A stretch of 64,000 nucleotides of DNA from Niastella sp. OAS944 (GTDB taxonomy: Bacteria > Bacteroidota > Bacteroidia > Chitinophagales > Chitinophagaceae), in assembly GCA_024809215.1 (NCBI GenBank), contig JANUBW010000001.1, forward strand, positions 496,001-560,000, read 5' to 3'. The position numbers were made by a program, and so were the translations under genes. The notes under the pieces are model-generated. The model saw only the letters and a list, made by a program, of their open reading frames with translations. It did no database searches and was not told the DNA's origin. Positions 18,401 through 27,200 of this stretch are shown here, piece by piece. Numbering within the stretch: the first letter of the stretch is position 1; each line of letters opens with the position of its first letter.

Positions 18401-20295
18401 CCGTCGGGCATATACCTGGTAACGGTGTAGGGATATCCATTGGATACCGGAATGTTCTTATGATAACCGGCGCCCGCTTCCGGGTTTCGTGCACTATAAT
18501 ATTTTGCCGTTCCAAAACTGTCATTCAGGGCAGTAGTGGCATAATTGCCCAGTGCGGTGGTCGTAAAATCAAAATAATCGGCCGGATTGGTATTGTCGTT
18601 CTGACCATTGAACTTATTCAGGTTCTTATTATAGGCAATGATGTTATTGATACCGGGGGCAGGCAGTATTTGTACAGCCCGCCGGCCTTCCATATCATAC
18701 ATTGTTTCTGCTACTATCGTTTGACCGGTTGTGTTATCTTTTGTTACCGTTTGGCGGGCACGCAGCGAACCATCGTAATACTGGATAATGGTCTTTCGCT
18801 TTCCATCTTCGGAATAAGTTGTGGTTGATTGCCAGTTCAAACTGTCGTTATGCCCGCTAAAGGCATAGGTTTTCACGTAGCTCCATGGCCCGTCGCTACG
18901 GCTTCCGCCGGGCATTAAATTAACGGCCCTCACCCGCATATACAACTTACCGGTCCCATCGTATAATAACGGAATACCGTACGCTCCCGCTACTGCCGCC
19001 CCCTGAAGATCTATGCGGGTGGCGCCTGTTCTAAAGAGTAAAGCAGTATCAAAAACATTGTTATTGATATAACTGCTTTGCATCTGGTCTTCGAGCCATG
19101 CCCATTCCAGTTGTACGGCATTGTTTTGGGTATACACCGGCAGGGTCCAGCTAACTGGCAATGCATCGGGCTTTGGGCTGGTTGCCGGACTGGTATAACT
19201 AAGGACCGGTCTTTTATTATCGCTTAACTGGTAATAACGTGTTCCCGCCAGCGTATTGGTAAGCAACAGCACCTGTTTGGTATCGAAACTTGTGCCGTTG
19301 ACGGTTGCAGGCGTTACCGCACGCAATACGGTAACACGGGTATATTCCACATTTTTAAAAGTGAAATAGCTCAGCGCATTATATTTACTACCTGCATTAG
19401 CCGTGTAGTTAACATGTAGCTTTATTGAATCTACCTGGTAGATCTGCGCCGCAGAATGACCATACTCTACTTTCAGCACAGCGGTAGCGGAAAAATCGCC
19501 AGGAATGTATTTGTTTGTTTCTTCTATCACACGTAGTGCCAGCACGTTTTTTAAGCTATGGGCCAAAGACCTGCCGGTGTCCTGTTTAAATTCGAGTATT
19601 TTAACTGTGTTCGGCACCATGGAGATGGTGTCGGTGATCACGGGATCGTCGATGCCTTTGCCAAGCCCCTGTACATAGGTGTTGAGAGGAATAACATTGA
19701 TGGTTGATTTCGCAACGGTCATAGCGCAGCTACCAACCGTATAACTGATGGTGGCAGTGCCTGCGGCTTCGCCGCTTACCACGCCGTTGGCATCAACTTT
19801 TGCAACCGCTGTATTGCCAGAGCTCCATGTTCCACCCGCAGCAAGGCTGCTTACAAGATTAATGGTTGAGCCCACCACACAGGTATTGGGGCCCGTAATG
19901 GTGCCGCCGGGGGTTGGGACCGATGGGCATGAATTTACGATAGCCGTATTGCTGGTGTCGCTGACGCCATTGCTGCTGACGATTAGCCGGTAGTATTCTG
20001 CTGCGATACCTACAATACCGGGATCAAGGGTAGAAGCAGTACCGGCATTCGTCCATCTGATTCCCCTGGTAAGAGATGTTTGCCATTGATAAGTGTAGAC
20101 GCCCGACCCGCCACTAACCGTAGAAGTAATTGTTGCGGCCGTATTGCCCGCCTTAATGTTTTGCACAGCAGGACTGATGCTACAGGTAAGTGGTGATTGT
20201 GTATATCCCTTTACGCCTATTAATAGCAATACCACCAATACAATACAGCGGTAGCCATAATTAAACACCTTTGCGGGTTCGCATAACATTGACAT
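12409..20295 (-). CDS. Giant secreted RHS-repeat protein A with L,D-transpeptidase/Tlde1-like C-terminus
   Basis: 2628-aa polymorphic-toxin-like protein. N-terminal hydrophobic signal (~17-32), Ig-like repeats (~35-200, Big_2-like GVVSGEAAGTATISY), a beta-rich region, a cysteine-rich stretch of ~740 residues (~855-1600, about twenty Cys), then YD repeats (e.g. DLAGNLVKTV, YSYDAENRLTDV, YDPNGNILTYTRY) and an RHS core (FNGQEKSDEIGG, YDTRTGRRWNLDPRP, NNPIWFNDLLGDT). After NDLLGDT (about residue 2374) comes a 254-aa unique domain with PTPNGSY and RIHP...GTAGCIGV; His2568 and Cys2579 would be the catalytic pair of an L,D-transpeptidase/DUF2778 (Tlde1)-type peptidoglycan enzyme. This suggests an antibacterial cell-wall toxin. 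No immunity gene follows on the same strand. Last gene of the five-gene locus A. Confidence 0.85.
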   Translation of the reverse strand: MSMLCEPAKVFNYGYRCIVLVVLLLIGVKGYTQSPLTCSISPAVQNIKAGNTAATITSTVSGGSGVYTYQWQTSLTRGIRWTNAGTASTLDPGIVGIAAEYYRLIVSSNGVSDTSNTAIVNSCPSVPTPGGTITGPNTCVVGSTINLVSSLAAGGTWSSGNTAVAKVDANGVVSGEAAGTATISYTVGSCAMTVAKSTINVIPLNTYVQGLGKGIDDPVITDTISMVPNTVKILEFKQDTGRSLAHSLKNVLALRVIEETNKYIPGDFSATAVLKVEYGHSAAQIYQVDSIKLHVNYTANAGSKYNALSYFTFKNVEYTRVTVLRAVTPATVNGTSFDTKQVLLLTNTLAGTRYYQLSDNKRPVLSYTSPATSPKPDALPVSWTLPVYTQNNAVQLEWAWLEDQMQSSYINNNVFDTALLFRTGATRIDLQGAAVAGAYGIPLLYDGTGKLYMRVRAVNLMPGGSRSDGPWSYVKTYAFSGHNDSLNWQSTTTYSEDGKRKTIIQYYDGSLRARQTVTKDNTTGQTIVAETMYDMEGRRAVQILPAPGINNIIAYNKNLNKFNGQNDNTNPADYFDFTTTALGNYATTALNDSFGTAKYYSARNPEAGAGYHKNIPVSNGYPYTVTRYMPDGTGRIMRQSGVGDSLRMAGGHETRYYYGTPAQEELDALFGTEVGNYTHYFKNMVRDANGQMNISYVDMHARTIATALAGDATPNLQALAISDTNVYKNQAGSSVTRNLLTKESNIVKGNGIESVNTILVPLSNTSYAFSYKLNKQTVTLPTCTGGTVNYTCKFDLQIAVTDESGDNNPVIYTYTGIDTINFSQTILLSAGSYSVRKTLTINQDSLALFLSRYNTNGVGLCTTQQDLIASIVKDDEKASGCGTASTTLTSSSCAAALGNYTTYLSNYAAGIGKTVAQLTAAQVNDIRNQYISDSAFCVSLNPNRSRTLETTRQQMLSDMVPYSGQYATDAGSGTMYNKYNIFSITDATKQPYYRYPKNEAGDNYYTAQGNIDASVPASRLKTMTKETYEAEFTQSWAASLLSYHPESAKLKFAENSLRSSFNFIDSIQQLTSPIEPVTTDPFFAIATLAAKKDSIKKYSTTGWPAAGGYSMWQIAYGEAFGCKALNASQRNFCYNAMPKQLTATGTAINPGSGVVTLTAAMQTQAWNMYKGMYTQVRGNMVNQYINLQPNVTDTTDNRALFTQGFRIYFPYNDVQAAQSSGWASWYPNDQGNIPTVNLKDSVALYGSRCDSYINAWRQALLNCTALAGKDATTRETILNTITTRMVQVCKYGTDGANPYGSSTVAPAYRNATDTSFEQIVNSVFSSNGISITAYCHPYGIQWPGPYGKNPVITKQSIGAVDTCTCSQWTKLKTQISAAGYNVNSLTSINQYLLNKYRDTITAALYNGLLQCGVPYLYNCKDTVSNPTARASYLKCDTMYSWPLASVQPRPVFLNCGFDSSSYRCYSCSEFVNLDASFYAIFKKHPVFTGVVPDTMIVWNNLFAQYVNFKTGLQHNWPYYATQFNASKCGIGGIGGTATALSICLERTPLNDTTGLGQVVSPCQAVRIRATLKAMAQYEYLQQQAMAAFNTAYRAKCMSATESFTVNYALKEYHYTLYYYDLAGNLVKTVPPKGVRPNYTSTFLSSVKTERQKMESGASYSVTVPQHSLVTRYCYNSLNLVVLQRSPDGGKSSYWYDRLGRMAVSQNARQAVQGKVYSYTKYDSLNRITEVGQITGGSVITDAVSKNESSLQSWYTSANNSRNQVTQTIYDIRYAAFTGSLAPVIQQNLRNQVSYMLLWNNATDNYPASGTYYTYDIHGNVDTLLQDFGNSAGVGNPMNLNQSGNRFKKIVYDYDLISGNVNQVSYQPGQADGYYQRYSYDAENRLTDVFSGRDSVMLMLFPEREAHYDYYKHGPLARTTLAQLLVQKQDYAYTLQGWLKGVNPAMGGTLANGTDTTEAYPVAQDVYGFSLHYFRNDYKAIGYTPQSTSVLGALGNNAASLFNGNIAAMAVNIPKLGASRVYNYHYDQLNRLVAMDAYSGLNAQAGTFTPVNISDYRERASYDPNGNILTYTRYSDAARKGPMDSLKYFYKANTNQLHKVVDEAADTSAAYYSKYNDIKKGQIDNNYRYDEIGNLVKDSIEGLTNVTWNVYGKIASITKSGGVIRYVYNASAERIMAQTPTDTIIYVRDASGNVLSVYRKPASGSLAQTELHLYGSSRLGMATQHVVPDTAVVLSGGFAGGIKSIFTRGEKIFELTNHLSNVLATVSDRRMQHNSSGTVDYYLADVMSANDYYPFGMLMPGRKYTSSNYRYGFNGQEKSDEIGGPGNHNTAPFWEYDTRTGRRWNLDPRPNISISAYAGLANNPIWFNDLLGDTTMFYDMRNNLIEQVNDRGRLSRIKIDRKLYESYGTGLIKKLMPNVLDNKERTKENDQLLANAFVIGIRQYALSAERSSRQNLIAFETGEINMRYTGDLVAARDMIGIVKSDHTDYGVRGTLTINSVFDDGTSLPVQQFDATSGPWGNGPTPNGSYNANAFTPRLRQDGMYIYGAPGWKVWLSDNETLNRTALRIHPDTNSEGTAGCIGVREDAATLIRLGNYLENYFRTHRNFTLTVDVTNNPNYNNVGNSSIGQ

Positions 20296-20304
20296 AAAAA
20301 TCTT

Positions 20305-21147
20305 TTATTGGTTATTAGTGGTCACCAGATAATTTTCAAATCCTTTTGCGCCCCCGTACTCACCGTTTTCTCCCCGCAGTACCCGGTCGTGCTCACGGGC
20401 AGGCGGCCCTTGTATACCGTGACTGATATTCGTGAACCTGCAATCGGTTATCTTTTCTTTTACTACCAGGAACAAATTGTGATGGTTCACTTTGGTACTT
20501 ATCAATCGCCCGTTATAGGCGCTGTTTTCAGCCAGCCGGCTGTACACCAGAGAATCAACAGGCGCCAGGCTTCTGGTTATATGATGATAGGCAAGCGGCC
20601 GATGGGTTGTTGCATCATACGTTATACTTATGATCTCTTTTAAATGATCGGTACCGGTTACGCTGGTACGGCTTTGTAATATGATGCGCCTGGCCCCCTG
20701 CCCTTCATCATTCCTATTTGCCACATACAGTTGCGCCAGTTTTTGCAGCGAAGAATCAGGTACGAACAGGGCCATTGTTTCATGAAATTTTTTGAACGCC
20801 TGTCCGTCATTGGGAAACAGGTTTATCATTCTCGTTTCATTGTTAACCATCACCACTACCGAGTCATTGACGATCTGTTCCATGCCTTCGGCCTGCATAT
20901 AAAAATCATTTCCTCCATAGTACAGCTGCATATCCGTATCCACACTATCATTACCGGCATAAGCAGGCGTACACCGGTAGCCAAAGTGTACGTTCACTTG
21001 CAAAGGCTGCTGCAGGTACCACCGCCCAAGTGTGGCAAACTCGCGGTAAACAGTGAGCGTATCGTCATTCTTCTTCCTGCGTTGTGCGTGTGCTGTTGCA
21101 GTAATTAGCAACATGATAGCCATTAGTATTATTATAATTCTGTTCAT
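20305..21147 (-). CDS. Secreted protein of unknown function in RHS locus A
   Basis: 280-aa protein. The ATG at 21145-21147 is chosen because it opens a clean signal peptide (MNRIIIILMAIMLLITATAHAQ); the frame continues 28 codons upstream without coding character. The mature part is mixed alpha/beta with regular short strands (MQLYYGGNDFYMQAEGMEQI, SVVVMVNNETRMINLFP, KEIISITYDATTHRPL), vaguely like lipoprotein-carrier (LolA/LolB) folds. This is a speculative likeness, not a family match. It lies nine bases before the RHS-A gene and ~108 bases after the SpvB-like gene, so it belongs to the same operon and may be a chaperone or accessory factor for the RHS giant. Confidence 0.75.
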   Translation of the reverse strand: MNRIIIILMAIMLLITATAHAQRRKKNDDTLTVYREFATLGRWYLQQPLQVNVHFGYRCTPAYAGNDSVDTDMQLYYGGNDFYMQAEGMEQIVNDSVVVMVNNETRMINLFPNDGQAFKKFHETMALFVPDSSLQKLAQLYVANRNDEGQGARRIILQSRTSVTGTDHLKEIISITYDATTHRPLAYHHITRSLAPVDSLVYSRLAENSAYNGRLISTKVNHHNLFLVVKEKITDCRFTNISHGIQGPPAREHDRVLRGENGEYGGAKGFENYLVTTNNQ

Positions 21148-21220
21148 ATTTACTTCAAATAAGTTTTGCTTATTAATCAACCTGCAAGCAATCAGGTCGT
21201 GAGTCCCAAACTTCAGCAAT

Positions 21221-21256
21221 CCACTCACCACTCACCATTCACAACTCACCATTCAC
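21221..21256. repeat. Short tandem repeat of an ACTCACCATTCAC-like unit
   Basis: Imperfect tandem copies of CACTCACC/CACTCACCATTCACAA run from 21221 up to the stop codon of the giant gene 21256-28116. The array fills much of the only longer gap within locus A and may be a slippage-prone or transcript-processing site. Function not known. Confidence 0.55.
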
Positions 21257-24200
21257 TACTTAACCACCTTCTGTAATGCACTTCTTGTTTCCGTAACTGT
21301 TTTAATGCCCTCACGTGTTTCCACTTTTGTTCTTACCAGCGTTCCTTCTTCATCATACTCATAAAAACTCGCATAATTATTAGCATCGAGCTCGGCCACC
21401 AGCCGGAGGTTCACGGGGTCGTACACATAGCTTTTCATATTGGCATTGAAAGGATGCATGCGGACATCATCTACATACAACTGACCGGCTCCGTTATTGA
21501 CCAGGTTCAGCGTCATACTGGTTGCGCCAGCAGGTGCAGTAAACTCACCTTCCACCCGCTGCCAGCCATCTATAATGGGGCCAATGGGGACCAGCGTTAC
21601 ATCTGCGCCGGTTGTATTCGGAAATTTTAGCTGCACCTGATTGTTCTGGTAAGTATACTGTTTACAGGGAACGCCGTTGGCCGGGTCGCCGCAGGTTTCG
21701 CGCACCCAGGCGCTGAAGATCATTTTTTTACCGGCAGGTACGGTGAAGCCCGCATGATACATATCCTGGGTTGCAGGAGTGCCTATATCATAAGCACAGG
21801 AATTTTGCGTACTGAGTGATCTATAACCCGGAAGAAGGCTGATGCCATCGGGCACCGGGTTTGCCGGATTATCAAAAAATTCGAGCCTGTAATCAACGGT
21901 TGGAAATGGATCGTAAGGCAGGGGTTCCTGGTTAGTGGGCGGATAGTTACCTACTGCGTTAAAGGTGATGTGGTATATTCCTTTAGGCAAACAGGCAGAA
22001 TAATGGTCCCAGTTAACATTTGTAGCCGGCGAAATAATACCCAGAAAATTAAAGCTTACATAATTTCCACTGGGTACTGAAGTAAGCGTAAGACCTGTAA
22101 TATAATTAGGATATATTGAAGAGCCGGTATTGGTACCAAAATGATATACCCCTTCGCGGGTGATCTCAAAATACTGCGACATTTTAACTGAATACACATA
22201 GCCCTCGGCAGTTAGTATGTTTAGCGGAACTGTAGATAATGTGGGGCGTATCGTCAGGTTCATACCCAAATCGCCGGTAGCAGATAGCGTAGCCGGATTG
22301 CCACTGAACAAACCAGAGGGCGACTCCGCTACGATCTCGGTATTCATTCCCCTTTCGAAAAGACTGCTTGGTGTAACCCGGCCGAAAGTATACGTGAAAT
22401 CTGTGGGAACGCCCGCCTGCACTGCAAACTGTTTTGCGGCAGTGCTGTTGGCATTTACAGCCATCATATATTTTCCCGAATGCGCGTTTACAACAGTATT
22501 GTCTGGTATAACGCTGGCATTGGCTATGCCGGTAAAATCAATGAATTTCTTCGCATACGCTGCGGCCGAATACGGATTCAACGCTTCGGCATAAACACTA
22601 TCTTCAAAACCCTCAAATGCCATTTCGTTATACCGGCTGTTAGCAGTTATGGCAACCGGTAATGTTTTATGATATCCATATTGTGCAGCGGTATAAATAC
22701 CCAATGCGTTCTGCGTTTCCAGTTCCAGTCCTTTTGCATTGAACCTCGTTGACCGGTTGTTCCATACCCATTGGCTATTGCTTACATCAGGCACCAGGTT
22801 ATTGCTGGTATTAAAACTCCAGTAAAGCTTAAAGTTCTTCAGCAACCCGTTCTCTGCAATATTTGTGTTGGCAGTAGTGTCATATTCCATTCTGCTATCG
22901 TAAAACACCATGTCGCGGTACGTTCTGAAATTTCCCAACAGTCCCTTGCGATAAGGATTGATATTTTTTTCGAGGTAACCATTCGGATCTCCCACCTCCC
23001 GGAAAGTGCAGGTAGTGGGATCGATCTCCAGCCGGTACCGCCCTATTACATCGTTCTCTGTTTGCCATTTCTCGCTGAACTCCACAGCCGATGCATTGAT
23101 CTGCTTTGCTGCATCAAATGACAGTTTTCCGCTGGCAAGCGGATTCACCATTCCGGTTATAGCGGCTACCCGGGCCTCTAGCATATTGCGGCGGCCGCTG
23201 CGGATAATGCGGAATTGAACACCTCTTCTATTATAAAGCTTGCCGGTTTCATCAATGAAAATAAACGCCGGAGAAGGATCGGTAAGCGAAGAGGTGTTCT
23301 TGTTTTTATTAAAGGCCCAGATCAATTTTACGGCATTGGAAGAAGGGGCCGGGCAGGTAGTAGCACTGCCGGTATCGATGATGAACAATTCGTCGCCACT
23401 CTCAAAAACCGAAAAGTCAAAGCCGGGCGTGGTGATCTTTCCATCAACGAAGTCGACACCCGAATACCGGGCATCAATATTCTTATAGGCAAGCCCCATA
23501 CCGCTGTAAGCCCAGTAAGCGGGATACGAAGTATTGTAGATCGCCCTGTTAAATTCATTATTGGTACGCGTTACCAGTACTTCACCGGTTTGTGCATCAT
23601 AGGCCACATTCTTTGTACTAACCTGGCTGCCCTTGTCAATTATCACCACGCTGTCGAGCACCGCGTGGTAGCTGATCACTTTCGTTGCAGTAACTGCGCG
23701 GTATGTATTTTCAGTAACACCGTTTATTTTCCATAAGGTAGGGATCATAAAACTAAACATGGCAAAGTAGAACCAGTCCACCTGCCCCTGGTATTCCCGG
23801 CTTGTTCCCTTTACCGAAAACTCGCGGGTATCTGTCATCAGTTCAACATCTATTCCCAGATTACCTGAAGACGCAGTACCGCTGTTTTCCCTGCTAATGA
23901 AAGTGAACTGATCGTTCAGCCCATTGGCGCCCGTATTGCGGTAAAAGTTCTCTGTATAGTTTATGCGCGTTGCCGTATCGTTCTCTGCATAGGACGATTG
24001 CGATCGCATTTTGCCATGCATATCATTGGTGGCCACCAGAAAGCCCTGCGATTGCGCTTTAAGATCGTACCCGTATTTATTGAAAAAATTGGTTGTAGAA
24101 GCCTGGTGAAATTCCTTTACACTGGCTGAATCGAAAGGCGTATAACTGTAATACACGGGAAAATCCTTAGCCGTATAAAATTCAGTCACCTGCCTGCCTA

Positions 24201-27200
24201 CTCCACTCCTCGATCTTTTTGCAGCATCGGTGTTTGTTTTAAGGGAGGTAACCGTAACCTTACTGTACCCCACAACCGGTGAAGGGAAAAAGGCATCCAG
24301 CACAGGCATTTCCACCGCTCCGTAAGAAGTTGGGCCCAACGGCAGATCATCTTCCACCTGTACAATGGATTGCCAGGGATTTTCTTCATTGCCGATAGAA
24401 GGCTCATAAGAAGCTACGCCGCTGCTGATATTGCGAACAGCGCCGCCAAAATTTTCTGTTATAGTATAATCATATTTCTGTCCATAAGAAGCCGCATATT
24501 GCCGGGTCATAGAATCCCAGTTGTTCCTAAGCAAAACCGATCGTACCCTGTACCCGCCGCCGTATTTACGCCCGTCGGCATCATTCAGCCGCACAAAGCA
24601 CTTAGACAGATCAGTTACCATGGCTTTTCCATCTTTGCGGAAAGCATTCACCGGGTCGGTAAAAGCATCACGCAGGCTTTTCAACATACCAACAAGCATA
24701 TCGCCTACCTGGCGCAGCGGCGGTTCGCCCGATACATCGTATCCTTCAAACGCCTGCCCCGGCAATTGCTGACGCAAATATTCCAGTGTTGTCATTGACA
24801 GCGGGCTTTTACCACCCAGCCGTTTCATTTTTACCCAAATGATATTTTTATTGCCGGCATCTACACCATAGTCTACATTAGGCGTTGCACCAAAGCTGGC
24901 ATAACAGGGAACATACTCTGCGCCTTTCGGCATTAGTACCCATATTTTAAACGCAAGCTGCGCAAGCCCCTGCAAATATTTATTATACACATCCATTGCA
25001 GTGTTACAGGTTTCCGGCACCTGCATAAATACATAATCGTTTTCAACAGGTGTGGGATATACAAATGGATACAACCTGTTGCTGGCTGCGCTGAATGATG
25101 ATGTGCTGCCAAACCCGGTCACGGGCATCATTACAGCAGCCCTTTTATTTTGAACGTATGCGTAATCGTCGCTTTCGTAATTCACTTCAATTTGCCCGCC
25201 CGAAGGCAGTACAATTTTCTTTAGCATCCAGGCCGCGGCATTGTTGTTAATAGTGGCGGTGCTGCCCGAAGGCTGTATACTGTAAGGGTAGTCGCTGTTT
25301 TTCATACTACCCGGGTTCATGCCTGCCGGTTTGTAAGTTCCCCAACGGTCGGCAGCATTTACGGCATAATTCGGGTTATCGTTCGTGTTATCTGTTCCGG
25401 TTGAAGAATAGGAAAAGCTGTACTTGTTTTTGAACGCTCTTGTTTTACCGCTATACGTAAAATATATACTTTGCAAAGTGAGTTTGCCGTTATTGCCTGT
25501 TGCACCCGATGTATTATCTGGTGTGCTCTTACAAAGCTGGTAATTATATTCCAGGTGAACGGTTTTAATGGGTTTTGCTTTCGCCAGCCCGTTCGTTTTC
25601 AGATCTGCCTTATTATACAGGGCAATACTGTCGAGTTTCTTAATTACATTACTGGCGTTAACGCCACCTAATTCACTGGAAGAACCTTTGGCATCTGCCC
25701 GGTTAGAAACATAAAACAGGGCGATCATGGTTTTTGATTCAACCGACTGTAAGTACCATGATTCCCGTTCACCGTGTGTAAACATGGCCTTATCGTCTTT
25801 TACCTCTGACCGCAGGCCTGCATTGAAATGGGCTGTATTGCCTGCCGATTGCGGGGTATGCCATTTATACACCGTATCGTTTCCTTCCCTGATCCTTGTA
25901 TAGTTGAATTTAACGGCGTCGCCCAGGTCATCTTCGGTTATACCATTACCTGTTATATCAACATAATCGGGCGACAAAATACCCGATAACAAAAATGAGT
26001 GTGCATAAGCGGGCGTTCTGGTAATTTGCACATACCCATCGCGGGTTGAATTATCGTTCAGCAATGGCGAACCGGCAGAAGCCTGTGTTGCATTATTTAT
26101 TGTTATCTGGTCGGGAATACCGGAGTAGGAATTATCTACAGAAAATGTAAAATCTTTTTGTACCAGATTGTAAACCGGAATACCGTATACATATCTTTTA
26201 CCATTGCTTTCCGTTACATTGATCTGTGACAAATGGTGCGACTTACGGTACCCGCCTACACGCTGTATGGAGTCATAAAGCAATGTGCGGGCAGTGGCAT
26301 CGAGGAAGATCTGGTTGTTATAACTTTTGATCATTTTATCGAGCCCAACTACCCTTGCTTCCGCTGCTGTTAGAAAACTGATCACCTGTGTTCGCTTGTT
26401 CCGCTCTTTTATAGAAGATTGCGGCCGCAGATCGATGACTGTTGACTGCCGGTTTCCGGCGGCATCAAAAGTCTGCAACAGTGGTTCAACCGTAGGCGAC
26501 TGTCCCGAACCACCCAATGCATATCTTACAAGGCTGGTGCCACCTACCTGTGCAAAACGCGCAGGATCTGTAACGCAGGCTTCACCGGGATTGCGGAAAT
26601 AAACATTCTCATACGTTTTATCGGGCTGGGTAAATGCGATGGTGTTGCGAAGCCTGTTCCCATTGTTCCATTCCCCAACTGTAGATGGCGTTTTAATAGT
26701 ATTGACGTTGGCGCCGTAATGCCCCGGTACATCTATATCGCCGCCAATGCTGAAGTTCTTATCTTTTGATGTAGTAATGTTATCCCTTACATACCCAAGG
26801 TCATTGCGGTACGCCCTGATGTTGCCACCGGTACCTTCACCCTGAATGGAAAAAACATCATAGGTATACTGCGGCACCGAAACAACCGGCGTATTTGGCG
26901 TTACTTCGCGATCGTTATAGCGGGTAAAATCCATTACACAACCCGGATTGTTAACCGCATTCTGATAATACAGAAATCCCACCATAGGCTTTTTCTGCAA
27001 GGCATTGGCCGCTGAAACTTCTGATTTTTGTCCGTACACTTCGGCCTCAACGTCATAGGCCAGTCCAAAGGCCCCACCACCTATCTGCAACCGCGCCGAC
27101 CAGGCCGTATTGGTTTGCGGCATACGTATAGAAGGGAAATAGGAAGGCTTTGCAAAGCTGATGGTGGTAGCATACATACCTCCAACTCCTTTCGACAGGT

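Noticed and set aside
18196-18828. 210-codon plus-strand frame inside the RHS-A gene
   Set aside because: It is the antisense of a well-supported RHS reading frame with no motif or start context of its own; one of many shadow frames in the giant genes.
21221-21256. CRISPR-like array in the locus A gap
   Set aside because: The units are ~12 bases, imperfect and contiguous with no spacers; this is a simple tandem repeat.
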